DNA of 12,500 nt from Acropora yongei (taxonomy: Eukaryota > Cnidaria > Anthozoa > Scleractinia > Acroporidae). This document shows positions 1 to 10,600 of this stretch, in pieces. The notes beneath the pieces were generated by a model. The model saw only the letters and a program-made list of their open reading frames with translations. It made no database searches and was not told the origin of the DNA. Numbering within the stretch: the stretch's first letter is position 1; each line of letters starts with the position of its first letter. The position numbers were made by a program, and so were the translations under genes. Where the stretch lies: NCBI GenBank assembly GCA_014634225.1, contig BLFN01000079.1, positions 377,701 to 390,200 on the forward strand. The letters are read 5' to 3'.

Positions 1-22
1 CAGTTGTTTCTTTTTTCCATAG

Positions 23-271
23 TCCCTGCGTCAGTGGACGTTCAAAATGACACTATTGTTGTCGTGGAGGGTAGAAATGTCACACTACATTGTTTGCCCT
101 CTGGTTCTCCATCACCAAATGTTCACTGGATTGACTTCTCAAATGAAGTTGTGGAGGAAGGAAGAATTCTGAGGTTTCTCAACATCACAAGATGTAATAA
201 TGGAAGCTACATCTGTTCAGCAACCAATGCTTGTGGTAGTGACAGGAAAAAAGTTGACATTGTTGTGGAAT
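23..271 (+). CDS. Exon: Ig domain 1 (I-set-like), phase 1-1
   Basis: The acceptor is TTTTTTCCATAG ending at 22 and the donor is GTGAGT from 272; both introns are phase 1, the usual pattern for shuffled Ig exons. The 83-residue domain shows the Ig pattern: E-G-x-N-V-T-L-H-C (Cys24, strand B), a P-S-P-N-V-H-W core (Trp36, strand C), and the F strand N-G-S-Y-I-C (Cys65). Cys24 and Cys65 are the expected disulfide. Two additional cysteines, Cys58 and Cys71, flank the F strand and could form a second bridge. Four sequons (N9, N19, N54, N60) suggest heavy glycosylation. Whether further Ig exons precede this one cannot be seen. Confidence 0.9.
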
Positions 272-2564
272 GTGAGTCAATGTCAACATTGAAGTATCCT
301 GTACAAACTGCAAGTTGTAAATTGTAATTTTTAATTGTCAGTTATAATTACTCATTACTGCATGTATTTGGTGAATCTTATGTTTATTCTTTTATGTTAA
401 AATGAGATAACAGTTTGAAATAAAATCAAATATTATTGATTGAGATGTTCCTTGCATAATACTTTCGTTTTTTTTTGGTTTTGTGTTTGATTTTTGCCCA
501 TCTCTGTACTTCAAATGTTAGCGTAGTGGTATGCAGTATGTTATATTGCCAAAAAAAAAAAATTTTAGTAATGTGGGAAGTTTGTTTGCTGCCGGAGCTG
601 GTTATATTAAAAGTTTTCATTTTGCACTATTTTTCCGCCAGAGTATTTACTAGATCGCAATCTCTATCAAACTCTAACGACACTGCCTTTTTTGTTTGTT
701 TTTTATTTTCTTTTTTTTTATTGTGGGTGGTAGGGAAAGGGGAGGGGGACATGTAAGGCAAAAAATGCCTTTCAGGCATTTGGCCAAGAACAAGTACTTC
801 CTTTATAATCGTAGATTTTATGGGAAATAAGGAAGGTTATTGCAATAGTGATGAAAGTTGTGAATTTTTTTTTTTGGTCCTGAGCTCCTGAAAAACCTAA
901 TGTCAATAATTCTCTAATGCCTAATTGTCAGTTTCTTTTGCAACCATCATCTTTGCATATAAATTACCAAGTGCATTATGGAATTATAAACTTCCTAAAT
1001 TTTATTTGACTGGTTTTGGGCTTCAGGTTTTGATGTTCTTTTTTTCTTTTTGTTTTAGTTTAGTTTTTTCTTAATGGGTGTGTGTTAAACAGTCTGTTGT
1101 CATGCAGGTGATTGCCTGAAGAGCTTTTCATTGCCAAAGGAACACTCGACAGTAAAACACAATTCTTTCAGAATCTAGTGGGAGTTAGAATAGTGGTATA
1201 TTAAAAAACCTACAGGCCCCAGTAACTGGCCTACTTCACGTCTTTCTTTGTCTTTCTGGTGTGACGAACTTACCATGCAGTCATTTGTGCCAGGACTCTA
1301 CACTGTTCCCATGAATTTGGGTTTTTTGCGGTAATCTTACAAAACTGTAAGGGAATATTTGGTCAATTTATGATATACCTGTCCAGTATATTACAGTAGG
1401 CTGATATTAAACCATGTAGTAAAAGGTAGAGCGGCATGTGGTGTGAGTGATCAGCAATAAATAAGTATATATAGGTAATTAAGATGACGACAATAATGTA
1501 AATTAAATTATTATTTGCAGTCATGACATTGATGTTTATCTGTAGTATGTAATGTCAGTGTTTAGTTTTCATAAGGTTCTATCTCATTAACTCTAATTCC
1601 TCACCTCTGCCTGCCTATTGGTAGTGATAGCCATATCCCACCAATTCATTTGCTTTCTCTTTTGCTTCTTTCTTTTAAGATCCTCCAGAAGTTAATGATA
1701 AGGTACAAAATGCAACTGTGGCTGAAGGTGTTGAACACACGTTTTCCTGCCCAGTTGGTGGGAATCCTGTTCCCAACATCACATGGTATAGTGGAACTGA
1801 AATATACCATGCAAAACAGTTCAAAACACAACGAAGTGGGTGCTACATTTGTGTAGCAAGAAACATTCATGGGATATCAGACAACATCACACAGTGCTTG
1901 ATCATTAGTAAGTTTAATTTCTTTTGCCGCATAAGTATTTGTAATGCTGTTGAACTATGGTTTTGAGACTTTCTGCAGTTGGTCCCAATATTTTGCTCAG
2001 TGAATTGGTAGAGGTGAAGATGATCTGAAAATGATAACGATCTTAACTTATCCATACTTTCAGTTTATTTAGAAAACACTTTTTATTATCCTTTTCTTTT
2101 TTGCATGTTATAGTTTCCATTGTGCTATGTGGTATTTAGTTTTATTTTCTAGACTCTGTTGCTTTGGATACATTTAACTTCCTTTGTGCCAGTAGGTGCT
2201 TTTTAATACTGAACACAACAACTGTGTATTTTCCTGGCCCCAGTTGTTCAAAGCAGGAATAGCACTATCCATTCGATAAGTAACTATCTACTGGATAATG
2301 GTTTTGATAGTATTTATCCAATGGATAGTGATTTATCCAGTAGACAGCACTATCCACCCTTTGAACAACTGGGGCCTGGGAATCTTGTTAATGAGTTAGA
2401 GTAGGAAAGATAAAGTTAGATTGCCTTTTCTGAAAGTAATGACAGTATAGTCTGTCATGAAAGGGTCTGTGTAAGGGGGCCCTGTCGTGACAGCTTTCAG
2501 AATCTTTTAAAAGCTCTTTCTTAATGGCTGGGCGTCCTTATACCCTTGTCTTGCAAAGTTTTGT

Positions 2565-2598
<34 letters not shown>

Positions 2599-5500
2599 TC
2601 AATGTAAAATAATGTTAAACATTTGTCAAATTAGTGACTTGCATGTTGTATTTGAACAGGCCTATTTGCTCATGTATATGTTGGGAAACTGTATATTTAT
2701 TTTATTTATCCTTTTTGCTAGATTCACCTCTTACTACAGTACCTCCTTCCACAGGTAAAAGAGGATCTCTTACAGATAAGGGGCATTTCATAAATTAGAC
2801 AGTCCAGTTTACCTTTGCATTTCCTCGAAACTGTGACCTGATGTGAAAGTTCAGGATCGTCAAGCAACCCTTGACATGTTTGCCAATAGCTGGAGATCTG
2901 TGATCTGAGTAGACAGTGTAACTTTAAAAGGATTTCTAAGCTAATGGTATTTGATTACTGTTAGACATTAATCAGAGCAAAGTGTGGATTTTTTTCCTAG
3001 ATCCAGGTCAGACAATGGCATCTTCTATTTCTAAGTGATAATCATTAACAATCTGTTAATAAATGGAATGGTTTGTTCTTAATCATTCACTCGTGACCAA
3101 GCAACTGCCATGTCAAGTCAAGGTCGAAGACATTGCGAAAACATTGCTAAGCTATTATTTGATTGTTAAGCATTTTGATTTTTTTTTAAATTCCTTTTAC
3201 TAGATGCAAGGGAGACAATGCTATCTTCTATTGCGGCTTCACAAAGTAAGTGATATTAGCTTTAACAACCTGTTAAAAACTGTGAACTTCCTTCAAAAAA
3301 ATCAGAAATCAGTAAACCACAGGAAATGATGTTTTTAAGCAAAGCAATTTTTAACATTAAAAAAATGTATTTCAGACTTGCCTCATAGTTTTCAAATTTC
3401 TTAGACCGTTTCTTCAAATTGCAATTTTCATTTTAAAAATTGCAGCAGTTTTATTCTGTACGCAGAGTTGTCTAATTACATAGGAGCTCATTTAGGGAGA
3501 GGTATTGTGTGTCCACAAACATGGGATAATTATTTGTCAATAATATTGTATCCTTAACTATTCTGAGACACCTTATCAGGTATTCTTAGTTTCAAAATTC
3601 GTTGGTAATATTTGGAGGCTGATTAACAGGAAAACAATGAGCTTATGCTAAGCTAGAAAGAGGCAAACAGAAAGGAGACTATAGGAAGCGCATCAAAAAT
3701 TAAATCGGACGAATTCGAATCCAAAACGAAATTTACCTCTGCCGCTGCCGTGTTGGTGGGATTGTTTTTTGACGACTGAGAAAACGAAAGTGGGCCCTAC
3801 GTTCCTGGCCAAAACTAGTTGACCATAACTAATGTTACCTCTCTTTATCCTTGTTAAACGATCATCTCGAAGTATGGCAAACCCTACTTTTCCCCTAACA
3901 CCATTTACAAAATGACACCTACATCAAATTTAACCTATCCATGTCTCACTATTTCTTTGGGGAATGGGGTGTGGTCCTAGTGATAATATTGGCTGGGGGG
4001 TTAACATTATCAATAACCTTGCACATAATTTTGGGTTTTCAATAAGCTGACACTGATTCTGTTCATTGTAACTTCTGCTGATGTGGGAGAATATAGCTGT
4101 GAGATGGTAACTTTAGGAGGCTCAATACAAACTTGGATTCAAACAATTCAAGTTTCGCTACTTGGTAAGCTTTGTTATCCTGCAAAGGAGCTGTGGTCAT
4201 TCCAGGTCCAGCGGATTAGACGTTAAATTTCTGCTACTTTCCGCCCCCACTGTTTTAGTGATGCCAACTTCATTAATTATTGGAAGTAACGTGCAAATGA
4301 AAACATTTCATCTCTACAAGGGCTTACTAAGTAACTACCAAGACACGGGTATTTTCAGAATATAGATTAGTTTAATTCGATCTTGCCTGGTTTTCACAAA
4401 TGGCATAAGCACAAGCATATGAGATTCAATTTAATTGAAAACGAACAGTAACGCAACCACAAGCAGACGAGGCAAGGAAAAATGTAAAGTAAAGAGGACA
4501 GATTTCTTTGTATTTCCTTCGTATCATCCTCGCTGACCCCTAATAACTTACCTTTATCCTGTTTCCTTTATTTAAAAGAATTGACAAAGGTGCATCTATA
4601 CCAGTTGCGCGCCATACAGTCAACCTCCCCAACCACTCCACCCATAACATGCTATCTTACACGAACGAAACTCAGCAAGTTCAATCTGTATGGAATTATG
4701 ACCGCTTCTCATTTAATTAACTTGTTCCTACTCTCAAACTACCATGCTTCCACCAATGGCATAGCTCCTTCACTCCTTTAATTTAATTCAATTGTTCATT
4801 TGTTCTTAGAGACAGTATAGATATTATATTGCTGTATCAAAGATATGACAGATACTACATTTCGCTATGAAAATTGTATCATAACTATCTTTTTAAGGCC
4901 CTAGCTCCCTACACAACCAGCTTAACCGCGATTATTTCATGTCACGAAGGATTACGCTTTGAACGCCAGCTTTGTAATGTTCTTGCGATGGTTATTTGAC
5001 TCTTAAAAATACGTTTTACATGAAAGTTTTTGTCGTTGTTGTTGTTTTTATATATCATGAAGGCTCAGTATATAGTATATTGATCTATGGTAAATAAACA
5101 AATAAAAATGATAAATAATCAAAATCTGTTGAAGGGACGGAAAATATAAAAACAAGGCAACTAGTCACAAGGAATGATGGGCACAAAAAAATGTACCTTT
5201 TAACTAAACAAGCACGAATGCATGCAAATGCAAATCGCTCGTTTTTCAAAGGTCATTTTTGGGTCAAAATTAAATTCATGTTATAATTAATTTTATTCGA
5301 CCTAGTTTGATTTCCTACAGTATAAAAGTGGGAATGAAGAGCTCGAGAAATTTAATAAGCTAATAATAACAAATATGTCATTTTTATTTTCTCCCCATAT
5401 GAAAACGATAAATGGCAAAATCGTATGTTTGTATGAATAAATTCACATCAGAAAATAGTCGAACGTGGGTGTATATATTTCAGTTGATTTGAAGGATTGT

Positions 5501-7518
5501 CGGCGAGAGAATGCGCACTTAGTTGGTTGCACTGTACTTAGCAGTTACTTTCCGACCAGCAAACTGGAAAGTATTTTTTTTCTGTGTTAATGCAACCTGA
5601 ATTATCATTTTGCGACGAAAGGTTTCATTTGGAAATTTTAACCTTTTTTTTTTCTTTTTTAAGGACAAGAAATCGAAGCCACCGTGACGATTATAACAAA
5701 TTATGAAGAAGCATTCGAAGATTTGAACAGCGCTTCTTCAAAAGAATTTGTTGCAAAGTTTGAGCAAGAGGTACATTTGAATTGAATTTCACAAAGTGCG
5801 TGAAAAGGAAATTGTTTTTCTTGTGTAACTTGACGTTTTTCAGCGTTAAGTAAGTAGCATAGTTGAACGTGTTGAATGAACAGTGTCACCTACAATTGTT
5901 TTGTTTCAGTACTAAGTGTTTGTTTGATTTTCAATAGCCATGTAGTAACACCTAAATTGTCCAAATGATAGCTTCTTGAAGCGTTACATTTGAGCGCCTA
6001 AAGCTAAAGATATACTAAAAATTGAATGGTAGTCTTACACAAGCCATACAGAAGTATTTCAAAAGGTTAAATATGACGTTCAGTTGTTTTTGGAAATTCT
6101 TAGTCACTAACGCTGTATTGTGCACCACAGTTGGTTTTGTAATGGTATACTAAATTTACTTGACTGTTTTTAGATGGACCAAGTCTACACGAATGTGCCA
6201 GAGTACATCAGAACTAAAGTTACACAACTGAGGTTTGTACTGTTCAGAGTTCTTCTTAGTTATCAAGCTAGGTTATCTATATGCGAGAATATTGATGGAG
6301 GTCACCAGTAAAGGCAGAACACAGTGGGATCTCTGATAATAAACAAGGTTAAGATTGTTCCATTAAGACCAACTTACGGCAGCAGACAAATCAGAGCAAT
6401 TCTAATTCAATTTTTGACCTAAACCAAACAAGAAACCCGGATTTTTTATTCAATCTCTTACAAGAACTTAACCTTTGCTCTTACAGTCCTTGGCAGTACT
6501 CAAATATGCTAGTATTGGATTTTGAACTACAAAATGCTTTGTCTTCGTTATAGCACATTTATTTATTTATAATTTTTTTTTACTATAAGGTCAGCAGAGA
6601 TCGGGAAAAGCTACAATAGATGGTTGTTTTTTTTTTTCAACCAGATTGTTAAATAGGCCTTCTCATTTTGAGACACAACAACATACTAAGACCTAAATTA
6701 AGTTAGTTTTCATTTATGATCTCTGTTTTGTTGAACTTGGCTTTCAGGCCTGGGAGTGTAATTGTATACTTTATCCTGTACTTTAACACTGCTGTGACTC
6801 CAGAGAAAGGAATAGAAAACCTCAGAATTGCTATTTCCTTCAATGGCACCTTTGGTGACTTCCAAGTAAAGGAGTTGGTCCTTATGTCAGAAGAGAGTAC
6901 GAAATCCACCAAAACAACAGGTATAAAGGGACTAGGCATCCTATCCATCAATGTTATTGGGTTGCATGTTTCTTCTCGCTCTCATTCACCTCCTCTTGCT
7001 TTCTCTTATTTATTTATTTCTTATTTAGCTGCTTTCCCTTGTACATCTTTTTGTCACACCTTTTTACAAACGTTTTTCCAGCAAGGTTTTTCAATTTATT
7101 AAGACATTAAATATTCAGTTAACTCCAAGGGAAATTTCCCCATTGAAACAGGAAGAGAAAAACTCGAATATTGTCAGGGAAAGCAATGCTTTCAATTGTA
7201 TCCTCAAGGACTGTTGGTGTGAGATAATTAACAATTATTCCATGAGCGCACGTTGGATATGAGATGGTATATAGCCAATGAGGCCATATATAGCCAATGA
7301 GGCGCGCGTACGAAATACGAGCGAAAAAAGCGAGAAAGTCCGAGCAAAATCGAAAAAAACTTAAACAAGATGCGATGTTGTGTAACACCTTGTGATCTGA
7401 CAGACGTAGGCGCGTCTCAAAAAACATTTCTTGCCTTTTCGCATACTTCTAAACGTTGGTATTGATCCAAACTTTCCACACAAAAAGTTTTTTTTTTCTT
7501 TTTTGGCCTTATTCAGAG

Positions 7519-7587
<69 letters not shown>

Positions 7588-7596
7588 GTCAAACCT

Positions 7597-7650
<54 letters not shown>

Positions 7651-10600
7651 GATTATCCGAGGTTGAGAATTTAATAACACGGTTTATTGTTGTCTGTTGC
7701 ATTAGTATTATAATTATCGTCATCACGATATTTTTCTTTCCATTGACAGCACATTAGAAAACGAACCATTTCTTTTATCCTCTTGTGTGCTCTTTCATAT
7801 GAGTAGTTTTTTTTCCCATACTTTTTCCATCAGTCCTTTTTTTTTTTGTTCCTTTTTCCTCCTACTACCTTCTTCCAATCGACTAGTCTGTTAGTAATGT
7901 ATTGTATCTCGATGTAAGTTAATGTTGCAAATCGTATTGTTAAGAGAACAAAACAGGATTTAAAAAAAGAAAACCTTTTCCGAATCGCCCTCTATCATTT
8001 TATACTCCTTCCCTGTATAGCCTTGTCCCCTTTTATTTGACTGTTGACATTTTGTATTTATTCTACGTATTTGGTCATTTACCAAGGTCCAAGTTCCTCA
8101 TCCACTACAGCACCAAAAGGTATTTGAGAATTTTTTTCTTCTCCTCTACTATACTTTATTTTGTAGTTGGGCCTCTATCAAGGGCTTCATTGTCACTTGC
8201 TTTCCATTTACAGTTCTCTTCTCCTCGTCTCGACAGTTTTTATAATAATATTATAGTCATTACCTAGCTAAGCAATCTACCTTTACACATCCTTTTCGCT
8301 TATCCCACTCCCGACCTACTTATCTCCCACGTGTGCTATAATTTTCGGAGCAAGAATTGTATTTCATTGAGCGGGTGGCAGCATTCTTTGAGATGAGCAT
8401 GCAATCCCAGAGGAAGACTTTGGTCATTTTTTTCTCAACTTGAGGATACGCGAAGCCTAGAAAGACAGTTTCGTAAATAGTTGACCTCGAACGAGATTTG
8501 TCGTGGGGTGATTATTCTCGAAGGTCCCTGTGATCAAAGTTCTCTTCCGTTCAGTGTGCGTGGAAACTTCCATAGTGGTGATTTTACTGCTTTTGAAGCT
8601 TTCACAGGACAAGGTGGTAGGAGGTGTCTCCTAAAGGACTTCATATGTTTAAAATTAGCTTTGTGGTCAACTTTAATCACTCCGAAAAGTGCGTGCGTTA
8701 TGATGTTCTGCATTTCAATACAGAAGGAAGTTTTAAAATGTAGTCTTCATTGTTTATGGAAGTTTGTCTTATTGTGATTCGGGTTCTACCAAACGCTATT
8801 GCATTAAAAATTTCCCCTGGACTTGATGTGCACCAATGTGCAGACAAGGCCTTGATGAAACCAGAATAATAACATCCTCAGGTCGTGATGTTGAAAAACT
8901 TGTCGAGGTGCTCTTTTTCCCTCTGCCGCCCGTTTGTATTACCTTACAGATATTATTCCAGATAAAGCGAGCTAAGTTGGTCGTTGAAAATATTCTTGAA
9001 TTTTGTATTATTGTCGAGTCGAAAAATTGTTGATATAAACAAAATAGAAACTTATCGGTTAAATGTAAATCTGCCGCGTATCGAGCCGTGTGGCAAAAAA
9101 AAAGGGTAAGAACAAACGTTTTTCGGATTTGCGTGTTTCTTCATTATTGTTAGCGAGACCCAGGATGATGACAGTGTTAAAGATCACAAGTCGGTGTTTG
9201 GATTCCCTCGAAAAAGCGCACCCGAACCAAAGAATGTGGAGAGTGAAAAACTGCCTGTCATAAAAAAATAGTTTGGCTTCTACTTAGCGCAGAAAGCCCG
9301 TTTGAATAGACCCTTTTAGCTTGTACATTTTAGCCTGGTTCTCATATGCTGCCGACCTACCTGGGACAACGGCACGGCCTGGGACAACGCTGCGGTAGAT
9401 GTGAAAATTTATCGCCGACACATAATCTGTCCTAGGCATTGACCACCGGCTTGCCTGCGACGTTGAGCTGAGTTCAACTTCGCAGGCAAACCAGCGATTG
9501 TCGATGATGAAAATAATTTATGTGAACATCATCTGCGGAGATCTACGACGCTGGGTATGACGTGACAACTAAATTTTTCCCAAATTCCTGACTTTCAAAA
9601 TGGCGGAGGAAAGTGTCGCACCCGAGGATGTCGCAACTCTGCGAACAAAGTGTGATACTGCCGTGATTTGTTCGCCCTTGAAGCATTGGCCGCACCCGGT
9701 ACTTTCTTCGAGTTCTAATCTTCTCCAACTTCTTTTTTCTTCTAACATATCTCATCACAAGGACGTGAGCAAGCGAAAACTGGCACTCCAGCAGGACGAT
9801 TCGATCCATATTACTAATGAATCTGTTGAAAATTGCGGCAATTCGATTTGCATTTCGCGCCAACCCACTGAACAGGTCGCCGAACATTGTCACTTGCAAA
9901 CGGAGACTAAATCTCAGGTAGGTCGGCGGCACATGAGAATCAGGCTTTTGTTTTCCCATTTCAGACCACGTAATGCCCTCATGGGAATTTTCCTTTTAGT
10001 CTTGTCATTAGTTATGCGTACATTTGCACGTGCATAAGACGACATTAGAAAGAAACTATTCCCTCGAGTAGCATCACCTAGTGAAAACAAAACATACAAG
10101 CTAAAGAGGTCTATTGGTGCGTAAAGCTAAAAGTGACGATGAAAGGAAAATGTTTCTTAGTGTACTGATCGCGCTGACGGAAAAATGCTTACTGCCCAAT
10201 CAGAAAAATACTGATATATCAAATTATACTCAACGTTGAAAGCAAGCTCAAAATCGAAATTGATCTTATAACTAAAATCGACCTGTTAACGAGGTTAAGA
10301 CTATTTTTTCCGCAAAGGAAACTCAGGAGAAGAGCACAGGCGGCACAGATAAAAACGCACTCCTGAAAAATGATATGATTTAACAGCTTTATTGGCATTC
10401 TACTCAGTTACAATAGTAATAAACGAAAAATTACACGTACATAATTATGAGGGGAAAAAAAAAAATAATAAATAAATAAATTTAACACGGTTGGAATGGT
10501 CTAAAGGGAGTAACTAACGGGACGTGAGTACCCATGCAAGGAAACTCCCTTGCACCGTGGCACCGTTTATTCATGCGAAACAGAAGTGGTTGCTTACGGC

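Larger units (their letters stand above)
272..1679 (+). other. Intron 1 (phase 1), AT-rich
   Basis: This 1408-base intron lies between the two Ig exons. It is AT-rich with several T runs. The only structure I could mark is a guanine-rich run at 725-748 and a small perfect hairpin at 763-781. No additional Ig half, RNA gene or recognisable transposon was seen. The short open frames inside it have no domain signature. Confidence 0.8.
1908..2721 (+). other. Intron 2 (phase 1) containing a palindromic MITE
   Basis: An 814-base intron between Ig domain 2 and the first stalk exon. It holds the MITE at 2236-2376 and a T/G-rich low-complexity run at about 2571-2600. The rest is unremarkable AT-rich sequence. 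Confidence 0.8.
2858..3279 (+). repeat. Diverged tandem duplication covering a stalk exon and its flanks
   Basis: Two blocks, about 2858-3063 and 3095-3279, share an ordered series of matches. These are CAAGCAAC (2861 and 3098), TAAGCTA followed by ATTTGATT, a T-rich tract with CTAG acceptor, GACAATG..ATCTTCTATT in the exon, then AAGTGATA and AACAAnCTGTTAA after it. Spacing differs by indels, including about 34 bases fewer in the second block before the exon. The simplest reading is an old tandem duplication of one intron-exon-intron unit. Confidence 0.75.
6921..8086 (+). other. Intron 7 (phase 1) with repeat-like segment
   Basis: A 1166-base intron between the SEA domain and the third stalk exon. 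It holds a repeat-like segment around 7224-7400 and pyrimidine-rich runs at about 6967-7085 and 7790-7870. Other parts are AT-rich without recognised content. Confidence 0.7.
9332..9946 (-). mobile_element. Deletion-type PIF/Harbinger-like DNA transposon, 615 bp
   Basis: The ends are 32-bp inverted repeats (9332-9363 and 9915-9946) matching at 29 of 32 positions. Between them lies a minus-strand open frame resembling the N-terminal part of HARBI1-type transposases. No DDE catalytic domain is present, so the copy cannot mobilise itself. The left end also has an 18-bp tandem repeat and a strong hairpin. Flanks read TTTT on the left and TTTG on the right. A 3-bp Harbinger target duplication (TTA/TTT) is possible but not clean. 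The superfamily call depends on the transposase fragment. Confidence 0.7.

Noticed and set aside
475..756. 93-codon plus-strand open frame in intron 1
   Set aside because: It is low-complexity Phe/Leu/Val-rich from T runs, with no splice-site fit and no domain.
2546..2758. 70-codon plus-strand open frame overlapping the first stalk exon
   Set aside because: It mostly translates a T-rich intron end, and only the last 33 nt fit the spliced gene.
3361..3410. Good acceptor-like TGTATTTCAG in intron 4 as the start of a missing Ig first half
   Set aside because: In the required phase the frame meets TAG after nine codons, and no Cys/Trp Ig core appears.
4581..4781. Ser/Thr/Pro-rich stretch (S-T-S-P-T-T-P-P) that might be another stalk exon
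   Set aside because: The nearest AG (CATACAG) would give phase 0 for that reading, not the phase 1 needed, and no GT donor closes a phase-compatible exon.
7119..7427. 102-codon minus-strand open frame
   Set aside because: It crosses the border of the repeat-like segment, has no recognisable motif, and its composition fits chance in a stop-poor stretch.
9600..10037. 145-codon plus-strand open frame starting in an ATGGCGGAGG context
   Set aside because: It lies antisense to the transposase-like fragment and runs out through the right terminal repeat into flanking DNA. It shows no domain pattern, while the minus strand has the basic HARBI1-like motif.
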